Origin: an uncultured Muribaculaceae bacterium
GTDB lineage: Bacteria > Bacteroidota > Bacteroidia > Bacteroidales > Muribaculaceae
Length of the DNA stretch: 64,000 nucleotides
Assembly: GCA_910584545.1 (NCBI GenBank)
Contig: CAJUBC010000006.1
Span: 3,476-67,475 of the forward strand
Direction: 5' to 3'
Made by a program: the position numbers and the translations under genes. Shown piece by piece: positions 34,805 to 43,737 of the stretch; positions within the stretch are counted from its first letter, which is position 1; each line of letters begins with the position of its first letter. The notes beneath the pieces were generated by a model. That model was not told the origin of the DNA. It worked only from the letters and a program-made list of their open reading frames with translations, and searched no databases.

Positions 34805-36658
34805 ATGAAATCAAGAGGAATAGTATCTATCTTAATGGCGTTGCCGGTGTGCATGAGTGCATCGGCCGCCATATATTTTAAAGCGGACTTTTCTTCGGGT
34901 AAATTCCCGGCCGATATCTCGATCTCTGACGAAGACGGCCTGGCATATGCCGAAGTATATGGCGTGGAACTTCCCGAGAACGGATGGATGGTGTCGGCGG
35001 TGGGCTCCAGGGGCTTTGCTGCCGTCAGTCCGACCCGAAGTCTTGAGGGAGGCGTGCAGAAGAACAGACTCAGCACCGGTTTCTTCAACGTGGCCGAGAA
35101 TGGCGCCGTGCTCCGCTGGGCCGGAAAGTCGATTCTCCCCGATATCGCCGAGAGATATCTCGTGCAGGTTTCGGAGGAAGGCTCGGGAAGCTACAGAACC
35201 ATCGCGGAAGTCAATGGAGAGAACTATGACTGGACTTTCCATACTGTTTCTCTCGACGAGTTCTCAGGCAAGGACATCTCGGTCTCGTTCGTGACCGACA
35301 GCGGTGACGGTTTCATGGTGGCTCTCGACGATATCATGGCCGGAGTGCCGGATGACGTGATGCTTGCTGCAGGAAATGAGACCCTTGTCTATTATGGAGC
35401 TGTGGCCGATGCCACTGTCAGAGTTTCGGTGACTAATTTCGGCAAGGACCTCGATATCGCTTCATTTGTCTGCAAGGCAGATGGAAAGACAGTGGGGGAG
35501 ACCGCTTTCGGCAAAACCCTTTCACATGGTAAAAGTGTGTATGCGGAGGTGACCGTCCCCCTTGAGAGGGACGTGCGGATGCAGTACCGGATGTATGCCG
35601 TGGATTCGGAAGGGAAAGAGACCGCGCTCTGTTCCGGCGACCTCTTCAGCAGTGCGTACGAAAGAACGCTTCTGCTCGACAAGGGTACGGGGATGTGGTG
35701 CAACAATTGCCCGAAAGGAATCATCACGGCCAACGGCATGAAGCGCCGTTTCGGCGACAACCTCGTGATTATCGAGACGCATGCCGCTCCGGACCGTCTG
35801 CAGTGCGAGGAATACTGGCCCGGTCTGAAATTCTATGCCGTGCCCTATATGATGCTCGACCGGAACCGTCAGTCGGCCGGAGAGCTTGACAAGAATTTCG
35901 ACAAGGAATACTGGGCTCCGGTCAAGGCCGAGATCGTTCCGGTTTCCTGCGGAATCGGCGGCGATATGGCTACGATCGGTTTTAAGGTCCGTTTCGCGGA
36001 CGATACCGATAACGCCGCAGACCGATACCGCATCGGGTACGCCGTGACGCGTCTTTCCTTCCCGGAATCCGTAAAGAAGATTTTCTATCAGCAGAATAGC
36101 GTGCAGTCTACGAAATATGACGAGTATTTCTTCCTTCCGAGCAACATTCCCGCCGAACTCGTCGACTTCCATGACGTGACCGTCGGCGGCCAGTTCGCTT
36201 TCGACGGTATCGAGAACTCGCTTCCCGCCTCATTCAGCGCCGGTGTATATGCCGATGCTTCGCTGGAAATGTATTGTCCCGATCAGCTTGAGGACATCAA
36301 GCGTGGCCGGGTGGTGGCTTACATTCTCGACACCGAGACCGGACGGGTGCTGAACTGCACCGCTGTCCCTCTTGACGGGAATTTCGTTTCCGGTATCGAG
36401 AATCCGGGCGCCGATTCGGATGCATCTTCCTCTCTCGGCATACGGAACACCGCTTCAGGCGAATTCATCCTCGCTCTCGGCCCTCCGGAGACCGATTTCA
36501 TATTCGAGCTGCGCGACATGGCCGGAAGGCTCCTATTCTCTGATAAGGGTCGCGCAAGCGGTTCGGTAGAGATTCATCCGGAGGTGAATCCAGGTCTTGC
36601 GATAGCCACTCTCCGGACATCCCGAGGCTGCGTATCGGCAAAAATAATAACTAAATAA
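34805..36658 (+). CDS. Omp28-related T9SS cargo protein (first of tandem pair)
   Basis: 617 residues from the ATG at 34805; signal peptide IVSILMALPVCMSASA. An N-terminal jelly-roll/choice-of-anchor-like region (IYFKADFSSGKFPADISI, SGDGFMVALDDIMAG) is followed by a beta domain and an Omp28/thioredoxin-related region with CXXC in DKGTGMWCNNCPKGI near residue 300. The C-terminus (FELRDMAGRLLFSDKG ... VNPGLAIATLRTSRGCVSAKIITK) is a T9SS sorting domain. Omp28-family proteins are surface-located in Porphyromonas relatives; the CXXC suggests a thiol or metal-related activity, unproven. Its neighbour at 36664 has the same architecture. Confidence 0.75.
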   Translation: MKSRGIVSILMALPVCMSASAAIYFKADFSSGKFPADISISDEDGLAYAEVYGVELPENGWMVSAVGSRGFAAVSPTRSLEGGVQKNRLSTGFFNVAENGAVLRWAGKSILPDIAERYLVQVSEEGSGSYRTIAEVNGENYDWTFHTVSLDEFSGKDISVSFVTDSGDGFMVALDDIMAGVPDDVMLAAGNETLVYYGAVADATVRVSVTNFGKDLDIASFVCKADGKTVGETAFGKTLSHGKSVYAEVTVPLERDVRMQYRMYAVDSEGKETALCSGDLFSSAYERTLLLDKGTGMWCNNCPKGIITANGMKRRFGDNLVIIETHAAPDRLQCEEYWPGLKFYAVPYMMLDRNRQSAGELDKNFDKEYWAPVKAEIVPVSCGIGGDMATIGFKVRFADDTDNAADRYRIGYAVTRLSFPESVKKIFYQQNSVQSTKYDEYFFLPSNIPAELVDFHDVTVGGQFAFDGIENSLPASFSAGVYADASLEMYCPDQLEDIKRGRVVAYILDTETGRVLNCTAVPLDGNFVSGIENPGADSDASSSLGIRNTASGEFILALGPPETDFIFELRDMAGRLLFSDKGRASGSVEIHPEVNPGLAIATLRTSRGCVSAKIITK

Positions 36659-36663
36659 CAGGA

Positions 36664-38622
36664 TTGAACAAAACAGTGAAAAAATATATCATCGCCGTTT
36701 CGGCGGCTCTTCTCTCAGCCACCGGTGCCATGGCGCACTCTGTGGCTTTCTCGGAGAATTTCAACGGTGACTACACCGCAAGTTTTCCCACCCGAGTCGG
36801 GCTCAACACAAGTGCCTCGATAGCCAATTTCCGGACTCTTTTCATGGACCAGAACGGCAAGACTCAGGCGTGGTGGCATCTTCGCGACTCCAATGCGGCT
36901 ACCGATATGTTCCTATGCTCGCATTCGGCCTACGATCCGGTCGGCACCGCCAACAGCTGGCTTGTGACGCGCCCCATCGAGATTCCTACAGAGGGTTATA
37001 ATCTTTCCTTCGACGCCCAGTCATGTCTGATCCGTGCCGACTACAAGACCGTGAACCGTCTCAGCGACTTATGGGTATATATTTCGGAAGAGCCTTTCGA
37101 TAAAGACAATCTTCCCACAGAAGCCACTGAACATTATGTCGATGTGCCTTACGGGAAATATCTTTCCGACTGCGAGAATGATTTCGAGCATTATTCCATC
37201 AATCTCGACAAATATGCGGGAAAGACAATCTACATTTATTTTGCGAATCTGAATACGGACCGCGACATTCTCGCTCTCGACAATATCCTCGTGCAGCGTC
37301 TCGACAATGCCGAGGTCTCTCTTTCCGCTCCGGAATGGGTGGTCGACGGTGAGTTCGAGGTTGAGGCCACCGTCAGATGCACCAACGAGGGTGGAATCGG
37401 TCCCTGGACCCTGACCTTCAGCGACAATGCCGGCCACGAGACCACTGTTAACGGTGATGCCCTTGATTTCGGCATGTCGAAGACCCTCAGGTTCACCTCG
37501 TCTGTAAAGGCCGACGGTGCAGCTGAATTCACCGCAACCCTTCGGATGAACGGTGCGGAACCTATTGTTGCAAAGGGAGAGACCAAGGGTATGGCGTTCA
37601 TTCCTACACACCGCGTTCTTATGGAAGAGTCCACGGGACTCTGGTGCGGAAACTGTCCCCTCGGTATCTTCACCGTCGAGAACATGCTTGCCGACGAGAA
37701 CATGAAGGATATAGTGATTCCCGTCAATATCCACATTCCCGGAAGTTCTCCCGACTACATGTATCCCCCCATCGCTGAATATGCCGGGATCTTCGCCCTC
37801 GAGGTAGCTCCGATGGCGCGTCTCGACAGGGACCTGAAGCCGGTGGGCTATTCAAACGGTGACACAAGCTATGATCCGTCGGACGACAATACGATGGCGG
37901 GACGTGTCCGTCTCGAACATGAGAAGATCACATTCGCCGACATCTCCCTCAGAGCCGACCTCCAGGTCCAGGGCAATGACACTACGGCTGTCAACTGCAC
38001 CGTAGAGGTTCTTCCGGCAGTGACCCTCAAGGGAAATTATCTTATCGGTTTCATTCTCGCCGAGAATAATGTCGGAGTAGACGGAAACAGCCGTTATTGG
38101 CGTCAGCACAATTATTACTCGGGCAGCGACACGAAGATGGGGCTCTGGAACGAGCTCCCCGAGTGGCTGTATAATTTCAGATATCAGGACGTGGCCCGTG
38201 GTGTATGGGGCTATCGCGGTCTTGATGGAAGTCTTCCCGAGCAGCTTGACATGAACAAGAAGCAGACGTTCAGCTACACCATCGAGATTCCCGACATCTA
38301 CGAGGAACTTGAGAACGGAGAACTGGTTTCTCCCTCGATCAAGGTGGGCGACTGCGTTCTCATTGCCTATCTCTACAACCGTGATACCTCGCGTGTGGTC
38401 AATTCAGTAGCCCTTCCGCTTTCAGAGAAAGCGGAGAAACGCTTCACCACCGCAGACTACGCCGCCTTGTATGGATACGCAGGCGTGAGGGATATTCTTG
38501 GCAATGACGAGACAGATTCAGCCCCCGTGTATTACAACCTTCAGGGACAGCGTGTGGAGAATCCGGGACGAGGAATCTACATTGTCCGCAAAGGAAGCAA
38601 GACAGAAAAAATCGCACTGTAA
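36664..38622 (+). CDS. Omp28-related T9SS cargo protein (second of tandem pair)
   Basis: 652 residues if the TTG at 36664 is used; a GTG at 36676 (giving MKKYIIAVSAALL) is equally plausible. No ATG is available before the signal peptide. Domain order repeats that of the preceding gene: N-terminal jelly-roll region (VAFSENFNGDYTASFPTRVG, ILALDNILVQRL), Ig-like beta domain, Omp28 core with CXXC in EESTGLWCGNCPLGI near residue 320, and a C-terminal T9SS domain (VYYNLQGQRVENPGRGIYIVRKGSKTEKIAL). It starts 5 bases after its paralogue, so translation is probably coupled. The pair looks like an old gene duplication. Confidence 0.75.
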   Translation: MNKTVKKYIIAVSAALLSATGAMAHSVAFSENFNGDYTASFPTRVGLNTSASIANFRTLFMDQNGKTQAWWHLRDSNAATDMFLCSHSAYDPVGTANSWLVTRPIEIPTEGYNLSFDAQSCLIRADYKTVNRLSDLWVYISEEPFDKDNLPTEATEHYVDVPYGKYLSDCENDFEHYSINLDKYAGKTIYIYFANLNTDRDILALDNILVQRLDNAEVSLSAPEWVVDGEFEVEATVRCTNEGGIGPWTLTFSDNAGHETTVNGDALDFGMSKTLRFTSSVKADGAAEFTATLRMNGAEPIVAKGETKGMAFIPTHRVLMEESTGLWCGNCPLGIFTVENMLADENMKDIVIPVNIHIPGSSPDYMYPPIAEYAGIFALEVAPMARLDRDLKPVGYSNGDTSYDPSDDNTMAGRVRLEHEKITFADISLRADLQVQGNDTTAVNCTVEVLPAVTLKGNYLIGFILAENNVGVDGNSRYWRQHNYYSGSDTKMGLWNELPEWLYNFRYQDVARGVWGYRGLDGSLPEQLDMNKKQTFSYTIEIPDIYEELENGELVSPSIKVGDCVLIAYLYNRDTSRVVNSVALPLSEKAEKRFTTADYAALYGYAGVRDILGNDETDSAPVYYNLQGQRVENPGRGIYIVRKGSKTEKIAL

Positions 38623-38631
38623 ACTATAAAG

Positions 38632-38666
38632 CCGGCGGCAGGGGTATATTTATTCCCTGTCGTCGG
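38632..38666 (+). terminator. Hairpin after the Omp28-like pair
   Basis: 38632-38643 pairs with 38655-38666 over 12 bp with two G-T wobbles and an 11-nt loop, followed by AAATTTCTATTTAATT. It probably reduces or ends read-through into the next cargo gene. Confidence 0.5.
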
Positions 38667-38706
38667 AAATTTCTATTTAATTATTTATTAACCAACAACA
38701 ACCGGT

Positions 38707-41700
38707 ATGAAAAAAATTAGTACAGTGTTGTCATCCGCGTTCTTCGCAGTGGCGGCGTTCGCAGGCACGACAACAGAGACGGCTCCGTTTACGATCGAGC
38801 CTTCCGGTGGAACAGTGGAGTCGCTGCAGACGTTTACAATGACGATGCAGCCTGAAAGCGGGGTCTATGACCTCGGCTTCGCCAGCTATTACATCTACAT
38901 CGAGAAAGATGGGACACGTGTAGCCACATCCAACGGGGTAAGCAGCCTTCCCAACATGCAGTATGAGCTAATGTTCCCGGCAGCCATCGTCGAAAACGGG
39001 GAATACACGCTTGTATTCCCCGCAGGTTCTGTAACCAAGTATGATTCAGACTATAACAAGCTCTGGACCAACGAGACCCCGTTCGAGTACAAGTACACCG
39101 TAGAGGCTCCCGCAGCAGAGGAGATTCCTTTTACTCTGACTCCTGCTCCGGGCACGACGCTGCCTATTATGAAGAGCTTCAAGCTTGATATGGTTACCGG
39201 CGGGGAAGCTGCAGCCCTCGGGTTCACATCCAATCTGTTTAAACTTTATCGAGACGGTCAGGAGGTCCGCGCCACATTCAGCACTAAGCAGACAAATGAA
39301 GGAGAACTTCCTACCAATTTCGATTTCTATCTGATTTCTCCGATAGTAGAGGAAGGAGATTACACAATCGTAATGCCAGCAGGAACCGTTTCTTGGTTTG
39401 ACAGTGATTTCATGAAACTCGGCAGCAACACCTTCGATTATGAATTCAACTATACTATCAAGTTCGATCCTAATGTAGATGCTATTCCCGAGTTCAATAA
39501 TACATTCTTCTCCATCACTCCTAATGGAGGTAAGGTCGACAAACTTGATACATTCAACATCGAGGTCGGCGGCCTCGGCGTAAAGATTTGGGATATCACC
39601 TGGGATAACACAAGATATTATGTGACCAAGGACGGTCAGCGCGTATGCGGTGTCAACAAGCCCGTGCAGGTTGAGGGGCCGGAATGGACCATGAGCCTCG
39701 AGACTCCACAGACCGAGCCCGGTACCTACCGTCTGATCTTCCCTGTCGGTTCCGTATTCGATTCAGGTGCCGACACCTCCAACCAGGAATGGTACATCTA
39801 CGAGTACACCATCGAAGGTCAGGAGACTCCCGGTGATGGCCAGTACGTGAACTCTTACATCACGTTTGATCCCTCTGCTGTGGAACAGACTTCTATCTCC
39901 GGTATCAAGATGTGGCCTAAAGATTCTGACTATGATTATATCGATTTAGACAGAAGAGTACAGCCGCAGCTTCTCAAGGATGGCGAGGTTCTGTATGAAA
40001 AGGCGAACATCGAGTGGATTCAGAATGGTGATGTTGTCGAGGCTTCCGTACTCTGGTTTGTCGATGGCAATGGAATGGCTGTTAAAGAAATTACCGAGCC
40101 CGGCGAGTATGAAGCCGTGTTCCCGGTTGGATCGCTCCTTTTCTATAATATGACGGATTACACCAAATTCATGTCAAATGAAGAAGTTGTCCGCATCAAG
40201 TATGTTATCTCCGGTGGAACTCCCGTTGAGCCTGGAAATCAGTACATCACATTCGATCCAGCCGGTGGTGAGGTTGCAGAGCTGACTTACGTCAGCATGA
40301 CTCCCAAGACCGGATACGACGATATCAGTGTGGAGAAGGCTTCTTCCATCGAATTGAAGAAGGATGGCGTTAAGTTTGCCAGCGTAAAACCCGACTGGTT
40401 GGATGATGGAACAATGTGCGTACGTTTCTATGATGCCGAAGAAAAGCAGATAGAAAAAATCACGGAGCCCGGCGAATATACTCTGGTTTTCCCTGCCAAT
40501 TCACTGGCTTATTATATCGGATGGGATTTAATATCAATAGATGAGGAAATAGTTCTCAATTATACAATCGTTGGAGGAACTACTCCTGTTGTGGAGAACA
40601 AGTACTACACCTATTCTCCCACAGAGGAAATCCAGACATCCCTTACTGAGATAGAGCTGCAGCCGAAAGATCCCTATTACATGCTCGAAAGTTTGGATGC
40701 AAGTCTGATTGAAGTCCTCAAGAATGGTGAAACATTCTGCGCTGCGAAGCTTACCGATTTAATCAATCCGGACGGTACCTATGGTCTTACCCTTAAGTTC
40801 TATGATGCCAACGGAACCAGAATTCCTGAAATCACGGAGGCCGGCGAATATCTCGTGGTCATTCCTGCAGGTGCCATCGGCTGGTATCATAACAATGGTG
40901 AATACGGAGAAGTCGATGTAGAGCAGACTATCAAGTACGTCATCGAAGGCTCCGCAACCGAGGCTCCCAAGTTCAAGTTCGTTCCAGCCGACAATGAGTC
41001 AGTGGAATCTCTCGCGTCCATCGAGATGACTCTCGACGACAGCCGTTATACCACCCTCAATCTCGGTGACGCCGCTATTACAGTGAATAAGGATGGTGAG
41101 AAATTCTGTGATGCTACCGCAACAGCCAACGAGGATTTCACCGCCTACACGATTACTCTCGCTACTCCCGCTACAGAGGCCGGTACATATACCGTAGCTA
41201 TCGAAGGCGGCAAGATCACCGTATCCGACGGTGGCAATGCAGCCGTCGTAGTGGAAGAGGAGACTCTCCTTACCTACAATGTGACCGGCAAGCTTCCCGA
41301 GACAGTGTTTGACGCGACAGTGACAAAGACTTCTCCGATCAAGCTGAACCAGACCACCGACTTCGATGATATCCAGTGGGAGGCCAATCAGTTCGTGACC
41401 TTCACGACCAACATCAGTTCCGTGAAGGCTAAGGAAGACGTTACCGTGACTTTCGCGGCAAAGGATGGCAGCTTCTCCACTACAGCCGCTCTTCAGGTGA
41501 ACTTCGGCAGCCAGCTTAAGGCTCTCTTCACAGAGAAACCGGTTTACAACGGTGACTACACCATCACTATTCCGAAGGCTTCCTTCGGTGACGAGGCTTG
41601 GCTTGCCAACAACGCGACAGGTCACTCGAATGATGAGATCGTGCTGAACTTCACATTCTCCGGCCTCAAGGATCAGGCTCAGGCAGTTGAGTTCGACATC

Positions 41701-42177
41701 GTTCCTGTTTCCTTCAAGCCCGCATTGGATCAGGCTACAGGTGACCTCTCGAGCGTGACCATCACATTCGACCAGCCTCTCGGCATCTACGGTGGCGGTG
41801 AGCTGGCAGCAGTCCTCTGGAGCACCGAGCAGAGCTACCGCACAATGTCGTATGTAAGTGCAAGCGCACCTCAGACTGAATTCACGTTCACATTCAACCC
41901 CGCACCCACCGAGGCAGGAAATTACCTCTTCATGGTAGCCAAGGGTTCTCTCGGCGACGCCGACTATATCGCCAACGACCAGACCGGTCATGCAACTGCC
42001 GAGATTTCTCATGTATACGAATTCAATCCCTCGCTCGTCGGCATCCTCACCATCGATGCTGATCAGGTATTCGAGGATGGTATCTTCACCGTTGAGGGTA
42101 TCTGCGTAGGCAAGACCACACGCAACCTCCCCGCCGGCATCTACATCGCAGGCGGCCGCAAGATCGCCATCAAATAA
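38707..42177 (+). CDS. Large repeat-containing secreted protein with T9SS-like C-terminus
   Basis: 1156 residues; signal peptide VLSSAFFAVAAFAGT. The mature protein is a string of about eight beta-sandwich-like units of 110-130 residues. Units repeat an opening such as FTIEPSGGTVESLQTFTMTM or FDPAGGEVAELTYVSMTP and a closing such as TEPGEYTLVFPANSL or TEAGTYTVAIEGGKI. The end (GICVGKTTRNLPAGIYIAGGRKIAIK) is a T9SS type A signal. The protein is acidic and Thr/Glu-rich, as for extended surface fibres or adhesins. The central units (about 39.9-40.9 kb) are visibly richer in A+T than the flanks. No enzymatic motif is seen. A close architectural relative lies at 61844-63925. Confidence 0.7.
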   Translation: MKKISTVLSSAFFAVAAFAGTTTETAPFTIEPSGGTVESLQTFTMTMQPESGVYDLGFASYYIYIEKDGTRVATSNGVSSLPNMQYELMFPAAIVENGEYTLVFPAGSVTKYDSDYNKLWTNETPFEYKYTVEAPAAEEIPFTLTPAPGTTLPIMKSFKLDMVTGGEAAALGFTSNLFKLYRDGQEVRATFSTKQTNEGELPTNFDFYLISPIVEEGDYTIVMPAGTVSWFDSDFMKLGSNTFDYEFNYTIKFDPNVDAIPEFNNTFFSITPNGGKVDKLDTFNIEVGGLGVKIWDITWDNTRYYVTKDGQRVCGVNKPVQVEGPEWTMSLETPQTEPGTYRLIFPVGSVFDSGADTSNQEWYIYEYTIEGQETPGDGQYVNSYITFDPSAVEQTSISGIKMWPKDSDYDYIDLDRRVQPQLLKDGEVLYEKANIEWIQNGDVVEASVLWFVDGNGMAVKEITEPGEYEAVFPVGSLLFYNMTDYTKFMSNEEVVRIKYVISGGTPVEPGNQYITFDPAGGEVAELTYVSMTPKTGYDDISVEKASSIELKKDGVKFASVKPDWLDDGTMCVRFYDAEEKQIEKITEPGEYTLVFPANSLAYYIGWDLISIDEEIVLNYTIVGGTTPVVENKYYTYSPTEEIQTSLTEIELQPKDPYYMLESLDASLIEVLKNGETFCAAKLTDLINPDGTYGLTLKFYDANGTRIPEITEAGEYLVVIPAGAIGWYHNNGEYGEVDVEQTIKYVIEGSATEAPKFKFVPADNESVESLASIEMTLDDSRYTTLNLGDAAITVNKDGEKFCDATATANEDFTAYTITLATPATEAGTYTVAIEGGKITVSDGGNAAVVVEEETLLTYNVTGKLPETVFDATVTKTSPIKLNQTTDFDDIQWEANQFVTFTTNISSVKAKEDVTVTFAAKDGSFSTTAALQVNFGSQLKALFTEKPVYNGDYTITIPKASFGDEAWLANNATGHSNDEIVLNFTFSGLKDQAQAVEFDIVPVSFKPALDQATGDLSSVTITFDQPLGIYGGGELAAVLWSTEQSYRTMSYVSASAPQTEFTFTFNPAPTEAGNYLFMVAKGSLGDADYIANDQTGHATAEISHVYEFNPSLVGILTIDADQVFEDGIFTVEGICVGKTTRNLPAGIYIAGGRKIAIK

Positions 42178-42194
42178 AGATCCGACATACCGAT

Positions 42195-42232
42195 AAAAAA
42201 ATCGGCGCTCCTTTCGGGGCGCCGATTTTTTT
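42195..42232. terminator. Strong bidirectional terminator
   Basis: Seven As, a GC-rich stem and seven Ts: 42195-42211 pairs with 42216-42232 (17 bp, one G-T wobble) around a TTTC loop. It ends the cargo gene and faces the convergent kbl gene. Confidence 0.93.
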
Positions 42233-42338
42233 ATAATGTTGAATTTCGAATTTTGAATGTTGAATTACATTGTTTTGGCAATTTTGGTTTTGCTGATGTT
42301 ATCCTAATTCAACATTCAAAATTCAACATTCAAAATTA
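42233..42338. repeat. AATTCAACATTCAAA-type inverted/tandem repeat
   Basis: On the right, ATTCAACATTCAAA occurs twice in tandem (about 42308-42336). On the left the complementary motif TTGAATGTTGAATT is found around 42252-42266, so the region can form a long AT-rich hairpin. Similar ATTCAAAATTCAA tracts are frequent between Bacteroidales genes. Confidence 0.6.
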
Positions 42339-43532
42339 TCATTTAATCACATTCAGTTTCTTGCCTACCTTGATGAATGCTGCGATGGCCTTGTCGAGCT
42401 GCTCGCGGGTGTGGGCGGCGGAGAGCTGTACGCGGATGCGTGCCTGTCCCTTCGGTACTACCGGATAGTAGAAGCCCGTCACGTAGATGCCTTCCTTCTG
42501 CATCTCGGCTGCGAAGTCCTGAGAGAGTTTCGCGTCGTAGAGCATGACGGCGCAGATGGCGCTCTGGGTGGGCTTGATGTCGAAGCCCGCGGCGAGCATC
42601 TTGTCGCGGAAGTAGGCGACGTTCTCCATCAGTGTGGTGTGCAGGTCGTCGCTCTCGCCGAGCATGCGGAACATCTCGATGCTGGCGCCTACGATCGAGG
42701 GGGCCACGGAGTTGGAGAAGAGATAGGGACGCGAACGCTGACGGAGCATGTCGATGATCTCCTTGGGACCGGTGGTGAAACCGCCCATGGCGCCTCCGAA
42801 CGACTTGCCGAGCGTACCGGTGAAGATGTCGATCTTGCCGTAGCAGTCGAACTTCTCCGCAACGCCGTGACCGGTTGCTCCGACAACTCCTGCGGAGTGG
42901 CTTTCGTCTACCATCACGAGTGCGTCATATTTCTCGGCGAGTTCGCAGATCTTGTCCATGGGAGCCACGTTGCCGTCCATCGAGAACACGCCGTCGGTGG
43001 CGATGATGCGGTAGCGGCAGTCCTGCGCTTCCTTCAGGCAGCGCTCCAGGTCCGCCATGTCGGCGTTGGCATAGCGGAAACGCTTGGCCTTGCAGAGGCG
43101 CACGCCGTCGATGATCGAAGCGTGGTTGAGGGCATCGCTGATGATGGCGTCCTGCTCTGTGAAAAGGGGCTCGAACAGACCGCCGTTGGCATCGAAGCAA
43201 GCGGCGTAGAGGATGGTGTCCTCGGTCTTGAAATAATCGCTGATGGCTTTCTCGAGTTCCTTGTGGAGGTCCTGCGTACCGCAGATGAAGCGTACCGACG
43301 ACATTCCGTAGCCACGACGGTCCATGGCCTTCTTGGCGGCCTCGATGAGGCGGCTGTTGTCAGCGAGGCCGAGATAGTTGTTGGCACAGAAATTGAGCAC
43401 TTCGCCCTTTGTGCCTTCCACTTCGATGTCGCTGCTCTGGGGAGTGATGATCACACGCTCGTTCTTGTAGAGACCGGCATCCTTGATGTCCTGAAGTTCT
43501 TTCTGAAGATGTGTCTTGAAATTCTTGTACAT
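42339..43532 (-). CDS. kbl: Glycine C-acetyltransferase (2-amino-3-ketobutyrate CoA ligase)
   Basis: 397 residues from the ATG at 43532, matching the usual length; an upstream ATG at 43562 adds ten unrelated residues. It is an alpha-oxoamine synthase with PLP-binding features: NNYLGLADN, SVRFICGTQDLHKELE, LNHASIIDGVRL, VDESHSAGVVG, and the Schiff-base lysine in TGTLGKSFGG. It converts 2-amino-3-ketobutyrate plus CoA to glycine and acetyl-CoA, the second step of threonine catabolism. The first step enzyme (tdh) is encoded divergently 205 bases away. Confidence 0.95.
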   Translation of the reverse strand: MYKNFKTHLQKELQDIKDAGLYKNERVIITPQSSDIEVEGTKGEVLNFCANNYLGLADNSRLIEAAKKAMDRRGYGMSSVRFICGTQDLHKELEKAISDYFKTEDTILYAACFDANGGLFEPLFTEQDAIISDALNHASIIDGVRLCKAKRFRYANADMADLERCLKEAQDCRYRIIATDGVFSMDGNVAPMDKICELAEKYDALVMVDESHSAGVVGATGHGVAEKFDCYGKIDIFTGTLGKSFGGAMGGFTTGPKEIIDMLRQRSRPYLFSNSVAPSIVGASIEMFRMLGESDDLHTTLMENVAYFRDKMLAAGFDIKPTQSAICAVMLYDAKLSQDFAAEMQKEGIYVTGFYYPVVPKGQARIRVQLSAAHTREQLDKAIAAFIKVGKKLNVIK

Positions 43533-43584
43533 GATATTAGTATGTTCGGGACGCGGCCACATGGCCCCGTTCCATTTAATGACA

Positions 43585-43592
43585 CAAATTTA
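43585..43592 (-). promoter_or_regulatory. -7 element for kbl
   Basis: On the minus strand, TAAATTTG (43592 to 43585) is a perfect -7 box 52 bases before the kbl ATG. A matching TTTG at 19-21 nt was not found. Confidence 0.5.
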
Positions 43593-43636
43593 AAAAATAT
43601 TTGGCATTCATTGATTATTTTTAGCGAAAAAATTTC

Positions 43637-43644
43637 TATTTTTG
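43637..43644 (+). promoter_or_regulatory. -7 element for tdh
   Basis: TATTTTTG matches TAnnTTTG and lies 93 bases before the tdh ATG, within the shared divergent region. The -33 element is not clear. Confidence 0.45.
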
Positions 43645-43737
43645 CAGTGAATTCCACTAACGGCGGTCAGTGCCGCTTCCGCGCGATGCGCGCAAGCCTT
43701 TTTCAGACCGTCGCCTTAAATTTATTACCGACATAAG

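Noticed and set aside
42411..43736. Plus-strand frame antisense to kbl
   Set aside because: A mirror frame of a conserved enzyme gene with no domain, and it would run through the divergent promoter region.
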